Of a stretch of DNA of 64,000 bases, positions 23,601-32,625 are shown piece after piece. The stretch comes from Thereva unica (lineage: Eukaryota > Arthropoda > Insecta > Diptera > Therevidae). The stretch's first letter is position 1. Every line of letters starts with the position of its first letter. Where the stretch lies: the NCBI GenBank assembly GCA_949987705.1, contig OX465283.1, positions 156,937,850 to 157,001,849 on the forward strand, given 5' to 3'. Below the pieces are notes generated by a model. It did no database searches, was not told where the DNA came from, and saw only the letters and a list, made by a program, of their open reading frames with translations. The translations under genes and the position numbers were made by a program.

Positions 23601-26600
23601 TTCTTCCATCTTGAATTTCTCGCACGACCACGACATTGATGTAATGCCAACATCTGAACACAATTGAACTTGGGACACCATTGCTCCGTGCACATCCATC
23701 ACAATCACTTGTCCCTGTGTTGTGCCAAAATATACTTGCTGGTCGTCCGGTGTCCAAATGCCGCATGTTATTGTTGATTCCAGATTCAGCATTGATGACC
23801 AGTATCTTTGGCCAGCTACAGAGCCTACGAGGACAAATCCATCTTGGTAGCAGATGAGCGCCATTCGGCCGTCATGGGACCATGAGAAGTTGGTGACTGG
23901 AGTATTTCGGTCATTGATCAGTTCGATTGACCATCGACCTTCGTATTTTATCCAAACGAATATTATTCCAGAACTATCACAGGATGCTAATTTTTGGTAT
24001 GGTTCATTCCATTTGACTAAGATTACCTGAAACGAGAGGAGGATTGCAATTAGAAAAAAATGTCTTAGTATTGTAAAAATGTTCGAATATCTAAAAGTAG
24101 ATTCTTTAGTCAAAAAGTTCTCATTGGGAGCAATTCCGGCCATAGTAAGGGCTTTCAGCATCGACAGCACCATTGCCATACAGAGTTGGCAAGTCTAAAA
24201 TCATTCACTGGGGTTTTGGTGAAAGTATAGGGCTAAAGACGACATGACGAGGACCGAGTCGTCTCACCGCGTTTATGGCTTATGGTTATGGATGTGATTC
24301 TAAAGACGTTAAAGAATGATCGGACACAGGAAAACGCTTAACCGGACCACATGGTGTTCCTAGTTCACTGACACAGTTAAATCCTTCTATTGAAACTGCC
24401 CTTTCGACTAGATCACAAGACTGGAGGGAGTATTTATTAACAACGGAAAGTGACAGCCAAAGTGATAACCAGAATAAGGCTGATTATAGCAAGGGCCCTA
24501 AAAAGATGAGGTTAGGGGGCAGGCGTTTTTTTACGACTCGATCGGCTCTCTCGATGTTGAGAAATCTTAGGCCCCTGTGCCGATAAGTCAGTTCAGTTGA
24601 AGAAACTGACGTGTCGGTCGAATTTCAACTTTCAGCACAGGAGCCTAGAGTGGTAACGATCAGTTGAGTTTAGGCCCCTGAACTGAAAGTCGTGATTCGA
24701 CTGAAACGTCACTTTATTCAACTTAAACGGCTTGTCGTGTCGTATGACTCGACTTTCAGCACAGGAGCCTTAGATTAATGGTCATATATTTTAAAAGGTC
24801 CCTGGAGAGCACAGAGTGATCCAAGAAGTTGCATCTCCTCTCCTACCTTCTCGTGGAGGAGCTCATAAGCTGATGACAGATACACGAGGAATTGCGGTGA
24901 GGGTAATGACAGATAAAATAGAAGTGTGTGTATTTAAACGCGCACACATCGCACAAGTTGCTCTACTTTCTATTTTTTACGCGCTGCTGGGGCCTAATGT
25001 CACCAAGTTGTGTTTGGTGAGCATAGTTTATTGGTGTTTTGAGTTGTGTGTGTGTGCGTGTGCCAGTGAAAAGTCGCCGCAATGCCCGCACCCGCATCGC
25101 AATTGTACATATGTATATTATCTCATTAGCTTTAGAGGAACTCCGTGCTCAAACCTTCTTCACCCGAGGTTACGTATATGATATTGTCATCCTGGTTACC
25201 AGTCAAGCAGGTGCAAAGGGATACGGAACCGGTACTCGATTCTTTACTCATAAGAGTATGTGGCTTTCAAGGGTCCGGAGCTATTAGGTCTTCACGGGCA
25301 ATGGAAATGAGGACGCTTTACCCAAACAGGTCTCTGGCATTGTTTTTCATCGGCCCGGAAAAGGATATTGGGGCAGCCATTAGTTTGTTGAAAAGGCCTA
25401 TGTCCTCTCTCACTCTGGTAAAATACACCAAACCCTGAAGGTCTATATCTGGTTTGATGATATCCAAGCGATTTATTCTTTGACCAGTAGTTTAGCTACG
25501 TCACTCCAAGCCCACTGACTTTATCGGTTGTGGGCTGCCTCGGGGTAGAGTCTTGGGGTGGGTGAGCAACGCATGTGTGAGATTTGTTGAACTTTGCCGT
25601 AACTTGGACTTGGAATTTGGTTGAACTTCCTTGTGGTGGGCTTGGGTCTTGGATGAGCTTTCGCGCGGGGGGTAGAAATTGCAATTCTCTAGGTTTTGGG
25701 TGGGATCTAGTGATGAATCTGATCCAGGTGCCAAGAATTGAGTCTACGGGAGTTGGTAGAAGCGCGACTAAAAATTAAATTAAGTTCTGCTTCGACAGTA
25801 TGTAAGTTTGTCATACATCATCGATATTACTTGCACCATTCTCTTTCTTACCAAGGCGTTCGACAGAGTTTGGCATCCTGCCTTGCTAACTAAACTCCAA
25901 GCTATTGGTATCACTAAAGGGGGTATGAAAAGACGCCGAGTCTAATCCCCACTCCATCTGGCTCGGCGTCCCTAAGGTTTGATTCTTTCACCCACTATCT
26001 TTTTGATGTTCATAAACTCAACTCAACTCAATCCCCTTTAACCTACTTCATAGTTTCGCCGAGGACGGTACTCTGAGTTACTCCTAGGATTTAGGCAACA
26101 TAGGACAAGCACGAGCAGACCTAGTCTTTTAGATCATGAGCTCATGTCCAAATCTATTAATACCCTAGACAGACTAACACGCTTAATCTGGATTATGAAG
26201 TTAGATTGACGTAGACCCATATAAAAGATATGGAAAAATGGATGGGTCTACACTACACCATTCTGACATCATAATCCGAATTATGAGTGCTAGTCTGTTT
26301 AGGGCAGTGGAGCTTTACGTGGCTTTTTGGCCCGCTAAGCGTGGCTCTTACACAAAATACCATGTGGGAATGGCTCATGCACTGAAGTCGCGTTTCGGCC
26401 GAATCACTCTGGCTCCAGGTCCTGACACCTATTCCTGTGGTAGAGATCGCAGTATATTACTGTGCCCGTAGGTCCTCTCGACCCAGCAACCCACATCACG
26501 CAGGAGTGTGGTACAGGGCGCCTACTGCCATGTATATATAACATTGTCAACCGCTGCATCTGTGCTTGTAGATGCTAACTCCCTCTCAACCTTGATGACT

Positions 26601-28946
26601 GTTAGTTCATCCAAGCGATCACTGAGCTTTTCATCCGAGTCAGCCTCTTCATTAGATGAAGCCGTTTTGAAAACTTTTCTCCATGCCTGCCTTATACCAT
26701 GTTCGCACTGAGCCGAAATTAGGTGATTTCGGAAAGTGATTTTGAAATTATGTAGAGCTGTTCGCACTGAACTGAAATGATTTAGTTTGACAGTTTTTTC
26801 TAGCACTACTCATGTCTACGTTTTTTTCTGCCCGAATTTCACTAGCAATTCCTTTTATAACAAAGCCCATAGCTTTTATTTTATATATCTTGGGTTTTTG
26901 TATTTTGAAGAATGTTAAAATGTGCAAAATCAAAATTGTGTTATTAAAATGTGTCAAACTGACAAGTTCACCATCAAGAGAGACGTGCTGAATTGAGCTG
27001 AATTTGATTTTTAGGTTTGAGTATTGGCTTCGACATGATTTCGTTCGTAATTTTGCCAAAATTACGAGGTTTGAGATGATTTCGAAATCACAAGAATACA
27101 TGGGAAATCGCATGATTTTGAACGTGATTTTGGGCGAAATCACCAAAATAGCCGAAATCACGTAATTTCGGCTCAGTGCGAACATGGTATTAGTTCAAAT
27201 GGAGTTTATAGTCAACTCTTTCGAACCCCTCTAGGTACTCGTCGTTGATTAGCAGTACCAGGGTCCTACTTTTTCTCTGGGGTTCCTCGGCCTTGAGCAC
27301 CGTCCAGTTGTCCATAGGGATCTCCCTGTTGTGGCGCCAAAGATACTCGAGCAGGCAAATTGCTCAGCACAAAGTCCATGACCATCTCTGATATTTTGGC
27401 CTCGATGTCGGTCCAGAGAAGGACCGGGAGTATGCCGGTACTAGAATTGGTATCGGTTAGTGCCACTAGTAGGTGGTCCTTCACTACTTCGCTGCCTGTT
27501 ACCCGTTGAGACTAATTTGTGGTTTCCTGAAGTAGAAGCTTCCGTGACTATGGTTGGTCTTGAAAGCTTCTTTCTAGGATCACCCCCTTTTGGTGTGAGA
27601 GGTCAGCGCTGCTGCTGTCCTTGCGTTTTGGAGCGCTTCTTCCACTTCTTGGCACCTCGGCAAAGCCGCATACTAGAGTAAGACACCTTGTCCGAGCATC
27701 GGCGGAGATCATTTGCGACCAACTATGGCCATTCAGCCTTCGGCACGGTACCTTGACACTTTAGCTTAATAGTCGCAAATGAGACTACGGGTACTCGTTG
27801 CCAACCGCTCCGCTTTTGCCGCAATCGGTGTTTCCAAACCCTTATAACATCGCATCCTCCAGATTCCTAACCTATCTTTTCTCTTACAAAAGGGTGATTC
27901 CTATGCTTCATCGTATCAGTAAAAAATGAATCACCATCAATCCTCTAAACTCTTACGACACCTTCCTAATCAAAATCTAGAATAAACGAAGATAACCTAT
28001 CTCTATTTCAGTGGTCCATCTGTGATCCTACGACCGAGTTAAGTTACTACAAGATCAGAAATGGTTTATGTTATTATGGTTATCAGAAATGGTTATAGGA
28101 AAGTCTAAGATTACTAGACCCAGTATTACTTCACTTCTAGGTGTAATGTAGCCCGTCAATTCAAGTTAATTGAAACCACTACTTACTAATAACATTCCTA
28201 CAAAAACTATTTCGTCTAGACAAAAAAAATGTGTATGTTTTTTTTAATTACTTACGTCCGATCGATGTCCTCTTAAGTTATAGTTCGTCCTAAGCGGATA
28301 ATCCATGTTCTTCTTACAGTGTGAGGTGGTGAATGTGACACCGACGATACCCCGTATATTACCTGTAGCTAGCCATCCCTCCTGGTAGTAATTGGTTCGA
28401 TTCAATTTCCACCCATCGTCCTGGAAAATAAAATAAAGAGAAAAGGAACAAAATCAATTTTCAATGTGCCACTCTCAGTTCGTAATTTAGTTTTAAATAA
28501 ACCCCATTTCAGGACAGAGAAAGATTGATGCGAGCGAGGCTTCTTTCATTCAGGGAAAAAACCTCATTAAATGGTTATCGGGTAAATAGCAGCAGTTGTT
28601 AAGTTTAATTTAAAATTTAATCATGTTTTTGTGGTGTGTGTGAGAGATTGGTTATAGTCGATTATACCTGGGCTGGGTTAACTCAAGGATTATGGAATTT
28701 GTATTAGTTCTAGATGGGTGCCGTTTCTTAAAGAAAGGAGGCTTACTCAGAAGATTGTACTACTCAAAGCATCCGGTTTCGCGATTTTAATATAGATAGT
28801 CCTTCGTCTATTCAAAAGAGTTTTAGTACAAATGCTAAATGACTTGAGAAATGTCAAAACTTCAAACTTCAACTCAAGTTTTTAATCTTAGTTCGTACGT
28901 ACCTTTCTTGTGAAACATCCTGGACTTTTCTCATCGTCCTGATTTT
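8518..28946 (-). CDS. Tusp: TULP4/Tusp-like Tubby superfamily protein (multi-exon gene, 5' end missing)
   Basis: This is the main host gene. Ten exons plus a probable micro-exon, in transcript order, are 28946-28903, 28420-28256, 24026-23567, 23506-22998, 22924-22696, 22635-22382, 19227-18043, 14563-13838, 13783-13457, 13400-13209 and 8634-8518. All have AG/GT borders and compatible phases and sum to 1,401 codons plus stop, close to the 1.4-1.5k residues usual for TULP4. Domain order seen: N-terminal WD40 repeats, a SOCS box, the first half of a Tubby domain ([13 protein letters not shown], then [13 protein letters not shown]), a long low-complexity basic/Ser-rich linker, and the C-terminal half of the Tubby domain ([18 protein letters not shown], then VMQFGRIDG, ending NVTQRLK). 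The split Tubby domain with an acidic/Ser-rich insertion is known for TULP4. By family, the SOCS box should recruit Elongin B/C and Cullin-5; a WD40 substrate-recognition role is inferred. The initiator exon was not located; it should lie above 28,946 or outside the window. Confidence 0.93.
8700..9040 (+). pseudogene. 3' tail of a non-LTR retrotransposon RT
   Basis: It encodes [38 protein letters not shown] and [18 protein letters not shown], typical of the far C-terminus of several LINE RTs. A TAG at the usual Trp position ends it ([20 protein letters not shown]). It lies in the last Tusp intron. Confidence 0.75.
9220..9540. repeat. Possible degenerate MITE
   Basis: GTGTTTCCATTAGCC at the left and GGCCTGGAAACTCA at the right are weakly inverted; internal GTTTCCAT motifs recur. 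No clear duplication. Confidence 0.25.
9541..11857. other. Tusp intron, no gene recognised
   Basis: About 2.3 kb of mixed composition. 9.6-10.9 kb is less AT-rich than its surroundings and has only short broken frames; it may be a very decayed element. A short ACACTAAAATGTAGACTA duplication lies near 10975. Confidence 0.5.
11861..12925. mobile_element. Outer MITE with TAA duplication, containing a nested hAT-like MITE
   Basis: TIRs AGGCTCGGGCACATAGAAAG and the inverse CTTTCTGTTTGCCCGAGCCT, similar over about 45 bp (AAGCGGTCT, CGCGG, GGCAGCGATC). Flanked by TAA on both sides, suggesting a PIF/Harbinger-type target. It is interrupted by the element at 11911-12404. Confidence 0.75.
11911..12404. 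mobile_element. Nested 494-bp MITE with 8-bp duplication (hAT-like)
   Basis: TIRs CACTGACATATA(ATA)ATGGACTGCT and inverse AGCAGTCCATTCTATATGTCAGTG. Exact 8-bp duplication ATCCAGCG at 11903-11910 and 12405-12412. An 8-bp duplication is typical of hAT elements. It lies inside the outer MITE. Confidence 0.85.
13209..13400 (-). CDS. Tusp: Tusp/TULP4 exon: C-terminal Tubby domain, first part
   Basis: 64 codons in phase 0. The acceptor is probably ATATAG before [10 protein letters not shown]; the strong donor is GTAAGT. It encodes [18 protein letters not shown] and [19 protein letters not shown], the conserved C-terminal Tubby-domain strand region. The 5' boundary is less sure than the 3' one. Confidence 0.9.
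13457..13783 (-). CDS. Tusp: Tusp/TULP4 exon: [12 protein letters not shown] and basic Ser-Pro linker
   Basis: 109 codons, phase 0. It encodes [19 protein letters not shown], then Ser-Pro-rich [17 protein letters not shown], a basic [19 protein letters not shown] segment and NRRQRKKQP. The acceptor is AATTTCAG and the donor GTATCT. Confidence 0.92.
13838..14563 (-). CDS. Tusp: Tusp/TULP4 exon: linker with paired CxxC motifs
   Basis: A 242-codon exon, acceptor CATTTTCAG, donor GTAAGT, phase 0 at both ends. The content is mostly Ser/Asn/Lys-rich. Near its start two CxxC pairs, CSRC and CTRC, are separated by nine residues, a spacing that could bind zinc. It also encodes [12 protein letters not shown] and ends SVSLHTQ, joining ALTTLEN in the next exon. 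Confidence 0.88.
14345..14395 (-). other. Paired CxxC motifs in Tusp linker
   Basis: Encodes C-x2-C-x9-C-x2-C (CSRC...CTRC). The spacing would suit a small zinc ribbon or knuckle; function unknown. Confidence 0.6.
15017..16330 (+). pseudogene. Decayed LINE with RT and RNase H (I/LOA/R1-like)
   Basis: Broken frames give [15 protein letters not shown], then [29 protein letters not shown] (active site YADD), [11 protein letters not shown], then an RNase H with [20 protein letters not shown] and [18 protein letters not shown] followed by RNase H fits I/LOA-type LINEs. Many stops and shifts. It lies in the Tusp intron between 14563 and 18043. Confidence 0.8.
16440..17520 (-). pseudogene. Decayed CR1/Jockey-like LINE, same family as 3.9-5.2 kb
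   Basis: Minus translations give [20 protein letters not shown], then [35 protein letters not shown] and [10 protein letters not shown] with frequent stops. Its DNA aligns with the 3.9-5.2 kb LINE. It is interrupted by a second LINE fragment at 16738-16835. Confidence 0.75.
16738..16835 (-). mobile_element. LINE 3'-end fragment with (TGAA)n tail
   Basis: Minus strand shows AGTCCGCTGGAGGGCAACTG and TTTCCGCCCTATGTCCC, then AATGAATGAATGAA. It matches the end of the 8.7-9.0 kb LINE tail. A short tetranucleotide tail is usual for RTE-like LINEs. It sits inside the CR1-like relic. Confidence 0.7.
17521..18042. other. Tusp intron, nothing recognised
   Basis: About 520 bp with no coding similarity or clear repeat boundary. 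Confidence 0.5.
18043..19227 (-). CDS. Tusp: Tusp/TULP4 exon: N-terminal half of Tubby domain and long linker
   Basis: A 395-codon exon, phase 0 at both ends. Its start encodes [20 protein letters not shown] and [19 protein letters not shown], diagnostic of TULP4. Then comes an acidic [11 protein letters not shown] patch and about 320 residues of Ser/Pro/Thr-rich linker ending in a [13 protein letters not shown] basic-His run. The acceptor is TTTTAG and the donor GTAAAA. Confidence 0.93.
19360..19434 (-). repeat. tRNA-like segment, probable SINE head or tRNA relic
   Basis: Minus strand reads GGGGGTCTCGATAGTCTAGG (A-box-like TAGTCTAGG), then GCCTGGATACCAGCC and GGTCCGGGTTCGAATTCC (B box GGTTCGAATTC). 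The 3' acceptor half does not pair with GGGGGTC, so it is not an intact tRNA. Confidence 0.55.
19720..22260 (+). pseudogene. Decayed LINE with endonuclease and RT (LLYGSETW type)
   Basis: Pieces in several frames: [18 protein letters not shown]-type endonuclease region, [20 protein letters not shown] with [13 protein letters not shown] and SAMLDYVLI; then RT relics, [30 protein letters not shown]. Many frameshifts and stops. It fills the Tusp intron between 19227 and 22635. Confidence 0.78.
22382..22635 (-). CDS. Tusp: Tusp/TULP4 exon: Ser-rich basic linker
   Basis: It begins two bases into a codon after acceptor TTCTTACAG and encodes [17 protein letters not shown], an acidic/Ser patch ([12 protein letters not shown]) and a basic cluster ([12 protein letters not shown]) that could serve as a nuclear localisation signal. 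The donor is GTAAGA. Low-complexity linkers here are normal for the family. Confidence 0.88.
22696..22924 (-). CDS. Tusp: Tusp/TULP4 exon: second half of SOCS box, [14 protein letters not shown] block
   Basis: Acceptor GTCTAG and donor GTGAGT. It encodes [17 protein letters not shown], completing the SOCS box, then [32 protein letters not shown] and [13 protein letters not shown]. These blocks match TULP4 closely. It ends in phase 1 and the split Asp codon is completed in the next exon. Confidence 0.93.
22998..23506 (-). CDS. Tusp: Tusp/TULP4 exon: WD40 repeats, second part, and first half of SOCS box
   Basis: It opens with a codon shared with the preceding exon, then [48 protein letters not shown] and [14 protein letters not shown]. 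It ends [23 protein letters not shown], which is the first half of the SOCS box; the donor is GTACGT. The ORF continuing to 22944 past that donor is intron read-through. Confidence 0.9.
23507..23566 (-). other. 60-nt in-frame intron within Tusp WD40 region
   Basis: GTGATTTATTTTC ... AATTTCATTGCAG, about 80% A+T with a pyrimidine-rich 3' end. Its length is a multiple of three and it has no stop, so it is invisible to an ORF scan. Splicing gives [13 protein letters not shown]. Confidence 0.72.
23567..24026 (-). CDS. Tusp: Tusp/TULP4 exon: WD40 repeats, first part
   Basis: It starts after TCGTTTCAG and encodes [17 protein letters not shown], then [24 protein letters not shown] and [15 protein letters not shown]. 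These are WD40 blades as in TULP4. I end it at 23567, where a 60-nt intron begins (GTGATT to TTTCATTGCAG). The intron is in frame and stop-free, so a naive ORF runs through it and inserts 20 AT-rich-encoded residues (Phe, Ile, Asn) absent from the family pattern. Confidence 0.88.
24570..24769. mobile_element. 200-bp MITE, GGCCCCTGTGC family, copy 1
   Basis: Starts GGCCCCTGTGCCGATAAGTC, ends TTTCAGCACAGGAGCC, flanked by TTA (24567-24569, 24770-24772). The interior has a second AGGCCCCTGAACTGAAAGTC. Homologous copies lie at 44903 and 36765. Confidence 0.8.
25845..26162 (+). pseudogene. CR1/Jockey-like LINE relic
   Basis: [20 protein letters not shown], then after a gap [15 protein letters not shown], corresponding to the KAFDRVWH and SFADDGTL blocks of the 3.9-5.2 kb LINE. 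Between them about 100 bp of unrelated sequence replaces the middle. Confidence 0.65.
26163..26304. mobile_element. 142-bp foldback MITE
   Basis: CCCTAGACAGACTAACAC...GGATTATGA and the inverse TCATAATCC...TAGTCTGTTTAGGG, with GTAGACCCAT/ATGGGTCTAC nearer the centre, so nearly the whole element folds back. Confidence 0.7.
26697..27187. mobile_element. 491-bp MITE with about 40-bp TIRs
   Basis: CCATGTTCGCACTGAGCCGA at the left and its exact inverse at the right, with similarity on through AATTA-GTGATTTCGG. Flanked by TA on both sides, as for Tc1/mariner-type insertion. Internal direct copy GTTCGCACTGAACTGAAAT near 26760. Confidence 0.85.
27196..27460 (-). pseudogene. Possible LINE ORF1 relic
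   Basis: Minus translation holds [35 protein letters not shown] and EYLEGFERV, resembling a C-terminal block of ORF1 proteins in I/LOA-like LINEs. Family recall only. Confidence 0.35.
28256..28420 (-). CDS. Tusp: Tusp/TULP4 exon: EGWLATGN motif, start of WD40 region
   Basis: Fifty-five codons with acceptor TTTTCCAG and donor GTAAGT. It encodes [22 protein letters not shown] and [10 protein letters not shown], the very conserved N-terminal block of TULP4 proteins. It ends in phase 0 and joins [11 protein letters not shown] in the next exon. Confidence 0.93.
28903..28946 (-). CDS. Tusp: Probable 44-nt micro-exon of Tusp/TULP4
   Basis: A short open segment sits between an acceptor (TTCTTAG) and a consensus donor (GTACGT). 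Read in the phase demanded by the next exon it gives [14 protein letters not shown], which then runs into DDGWKLNR. Vertebrate TULP4 has a comparable charged, Cys-containing stretch just before its EGWLATGN motif. The call rests on splice signals, phase and this loose resemblance; it could be chance in a 0.5-kb intron. Confidence 0.5.
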
Positions 28947-29949
28947 CTAAGAATATTATCAATGTAAATTTTCAATTCCTCTGACAACGACTAGCAAAAA
29001 ACACCGTTTTGACAAAAGTGTGATTACTTTCCCCAACATCAATCCGGTTTCATGTCCTTGAAGCTCCAGCACAAAAACAAACTAGGCATTATTAACTTTT
29101 CCCAACTCTCACGCAAACTCTGCGAAAGGAGAAGACGCTGGATGATTTTACACGGTGATAAGTTGCTCCTTCTTCCCTTAACTGAATGATTTCCAGCTGG
29201 ATGCACAGCTTGGTCCTTAGGCGTAACGAGTTCCCTTTTTGAGTTATTGTGATTCAATGGCAGGGAATTTTTATCAGCACTCTTCTTATAGGTCTGCCAT
29301 ATACAAGTATATAGGCCCGAATCAGCCGAGTTTCCACCCAGCGATTTTGTGAAATTTTTGATTTATGAACTTTCAGTGTTTAAAAATGTTTTGGCGTTTA
29401 TTGAATTGCCTTTAACTTTGCAGTAAACAAGAAGAAGAAACAATTCTTTTTGTTTATGAAAAAAGAAAAGAAACAATGGAGACAAAAGCGTGTTCAAATT
29501 CGACTCTCGGGTTTGTTTATAAGGGTTTCGGTTTGACCTTTAGAAAGGTTTTTTATTAGGGTATGAATTGAATATTGATTTTAGTTCGTTTTATTGAGAA
29601 TACCATTGGAGGCCTGACCACAAACGCAGGCATCCAGTTGCTGAATAGTGCTGAATGGCCGAAGTTTCTTCTATATGTTAAAGGTTAAGGTTAGGTTATC
29701 ATCACAGAGATAGGGATTCCTCTCCGCGACATCGTCTTTTTCTTCTTTTTGGGTAACCCACCATCACCAAGGTTACACTTATTCTTACTAGTCTTTACAC
29801 TTTTCAATTGCTCAACTCACTCTTCTGCCATAGTCTTTAGGTTTAGGCAATAAATTGAAAGCAATATCCTGACGCTGGATTATCAATTTAAGAATTAGTT
29901 GGTCGATCAATGTCTCAATGCATAGACCGATTTTAGCTATTCCTTACAA
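28947..29949. other. No gene recognised
   Basis: Upstream of the micro-exon. AT-rich; no coding similarity and no convincing first Tusp exon were found. Confidence 0.5.
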
Positions 29950-29979
29950 GGCATCGAAGCAGCGTCCGTATCCGTCCTG

Positions 29980-30250
29980 CAGAACAGGACTATACTAATT
30001 GCCTCTCTAAACGTGAACAATGCAGACGTCCTAGAGGTAAGGGAGGAAGAAATTGTGGAAGTCGCGAAAAGTATTGCCATTGGGAAAGCCTGGACCGTAT
30101 AGCGAACAGAGCGGTGAAGACTGCAGTCAGTGTGGCACCCGGTGGGTTCGCCAAATAACGGGTGATATATAACACATTACTCCCAAGTACCTTGAAAAAC
30201 AGTGGAAGGCGGCTTGTCGTAAAGGCAATTCGGATTCGGAAAAGCTAGAT
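29980..30250 (+). pseudogene. LINE RT relic, N-terminal RT region
   Basis: EEEIVEVAKSIAIGKAWTV recalls the EE...A...L..GKAPGPDG motif; YLEKQWKAACRKGNSDSEK recalls the W+.A+LVLL+KG.....P.+YRPI motif of I/LOA/R1-like RTs. Confidence 0.55.
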
Positions 30251-31282
30251 TGACAATGGATGCTGCCAATGTGATGACTAGCCCAGCCAGGAATGGAATC
30301 TGGCCCCAGGAATAGGCAATGGGGGGAGGGCGAGATTCTGGCGCATGGGCAGTCTGTTGCAACAAAGCAGAGGAGGTAGGACAAGTCTTATACAAATGTG
30401 GAGAAGTGGATTATGCTGGAATAAGGGAAAGTGAGTTTCCACCTCACGTATGTTCTGAGTGGGCATGGAACTTATAGGGTATACCTTTCCTACTTTGTAT
30501 AGGGCGTGTTCGCTTTAAATATCCCGGGTTTGCAAAGCTGGAAACAGCTGCTGATATACAGATAACAACGAAGACTATCCTGAAGGAGATGATAAAGTCG
30601 GAGGATGTGTATAGAATATGGCGGAAGTGGTGCTGAAGGTCACCAACCAGAAGGTTAAGCAATACGAAGCCCAAAGAAACGAAGAAAGTCAAAGAAATAC
30701 AACGGGAGATAGCAGCTTGCCTTAACACAATGGCGTAAGCTAGTCAAGCGGGGAGGGTTAAGAAAGAGATGATTTTTTTCTTCGGCTGAGCTCGACATCT
30801 TCCAAACCGAGAAGCTGGAGCTTCTCGATAAAATTGGGTAGCGGGCTTCGTCGAAGTCAACTTTCCTGCAAAAGAAAGTTAAAACCATAGGCCGTTCTAT
30901 CGAACACCTTCGAGCCAAAGTAATGCCTTTACAGTTCATACCAAATACACTTTGATAACGGTATCAACAAATTCTTTCTTGCAGTTTGTTGTAGCTACAA
31001 AATCCCGCAAAAGTACGCACTCTAGTTTAAGCTCTTCTCTACAAATATCTTTGGAGGTTGATCGAGGCTGCACTCCTCATCATCGAAGCCCCATATTATT
31101 TCAGGCCTTAGAAAGGCATATTTCCCCAACAAATTTTGGAAATGCTGGTAGCTTTCGCAAACTTTAGCGGTCACTTTATCACTAAAGATCACTAAACAAA
31201 ACGCTCTAGGTTTTCGGCCTTAATCCGGTACATCGCCCAAAATGTGCCCCCTCCTAATTCGCTTTGAAGGTTCAATAGAAAT

Positions 31283-31568
31283 GCCCATACACTTTTAGTT
31301 TAAACTGTTCAGTTGAACTGTGTAAAAAAACTGTACGTTTTTTGCTCCGTCTCAGTCAGTTTTGTTGACTTGAGTACAACTTTTTAATAATGGCACGGAA
31401 CTGAGAGAATTGAACGATAAACTGTCTGACATGCGCAGTTTATCGAAGAAGATGAGGTCTGAGAACTGAGTGAAAATAATCAAAACTGCACAGTTCATAC
31501 AGTTTATAGCTCAGACATGACATGTCACACGTGATCAACTGCGCAGGAAAACTGAAAGTGTGTAGGCC
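31283..31568. mobile_element. 286-bp MITE with CAGTT-rich interior
   Basis: Left GCCCATACACTTTTAGTTTAA against inverse of the right end GGCCTACACACTTTCAGTTTT. The interior is rich in CAGTT/AACTG. A partial copy lies at 62995-63205 on the minus strand. Confidence 0.65.
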
Positions 31569-32200
31569 GCTTAAAGCGCTTATTTTCTGAGCATACTGAT
31601 AATGTTTGTTAAGTCCCTTCGTTTGTAATTAATTCATTAATTTGACGCAGCACGGGTTTCAGAGGCCCAAGAAACAGATAAACGAAAATGACGGGACTCA
31701 TAAAATTGTCTGCGTCCATTCTTCTGTTTCTGTTAGAACCTTAGGGAATCTCAAAATTACTGTTTCCATGTGCCGTGGTAGTCTCAAGTACCCACAATTG
31801 ATCAACGCCACTCTGTTCCCATATTTTACGATGCAGGCTCTATTTATTTGTCATGTTTGCTACTCTTGAAACCTGTACCAGCAATCATAACCTCCCATCG
31901 ATTTGAAGAATGAAGGCGTTGAAAAGAAGAAAGCCGATGAACTCACCTCCTCTGAAGCAAACTGGGTTCAGTTGTTTGAGGTTTGAGCAGGTCATTAAGA
32001 CATTACCTGATGCTGCAGACCTAATAAGCAGCTCGGACTGCTCGCCCGCGCATGTTCCGAAAGCTAGGTTGTTCCTATATAGTATTGCCTGGAGCAATAA
32101 AAACTTTGAATTTAAAATTATTTTTTACTTTTTAATTCTTTTTAAAATAAAAGCCTATTTTTTTTATTTTTTTAAAACTATATTGTCTTCCGTCATTTTC
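31569..32200. other. No gene recognised
   Basis: Short frames only. 32095-32190 is AT-rich. Confidence 0.5.
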
Positions 32201-32202
32201 AC

Positions 32203-32625
32203 AGCTTACTGTACTGTACACGTCATTTGATACCACTACCGAACGCGTTGTAAAGAAAAAAGGTAATCTTGTTGTCCACCATTTTGTATTTGGAATGACG
32301 CTACAAGGCTAATAGTATTTTAATTATTATATTCTTTCATTAAATACCTATATCGAATGGGTTGTAAAGAAAAAGGTAATCCGCCATTTTGCGTTGGCCG
32401 CCATTTTAAATTTTGAATGACGCCACATAGCTAATTGAACTCTACTTGTTATATTCTTTCATTTGATATCCATGTCGGGAATTCGGTTGCAAAATTCGGT
32501 CGCCATTTTGAACCGCCATCTTGATTTTTTTTACAAAATAGTCAAATTGCATTGTCACGCGAACTATGCATGTGTGAAGTTGATCGGTTACATGTAAGTG
32601 GGTCAAAATCATGTTGCAAGATTCG
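32203..32625. repeat. GCCATTTTG / ATGACGCCAC dispersed repeat, two units
   Basis: Contains TTTGGAATGACGCTACA, CCGCCATTTTGCGTTGGCC, TTTTGAATGACGCCACATAG, GAACCGCCATCTTGATTTT and GTGAAGTTGATCGGTTA. The same order occurs at 2140-2810 inside the long-TIR element. Confidence 0.65.

Noticed and set aside
22944..24179. A single 411-codon WD40 exon
   Set aside because: The ends run past clear splice sites (24026 and 22998) into introns, and a 60-nt intron lies inside.
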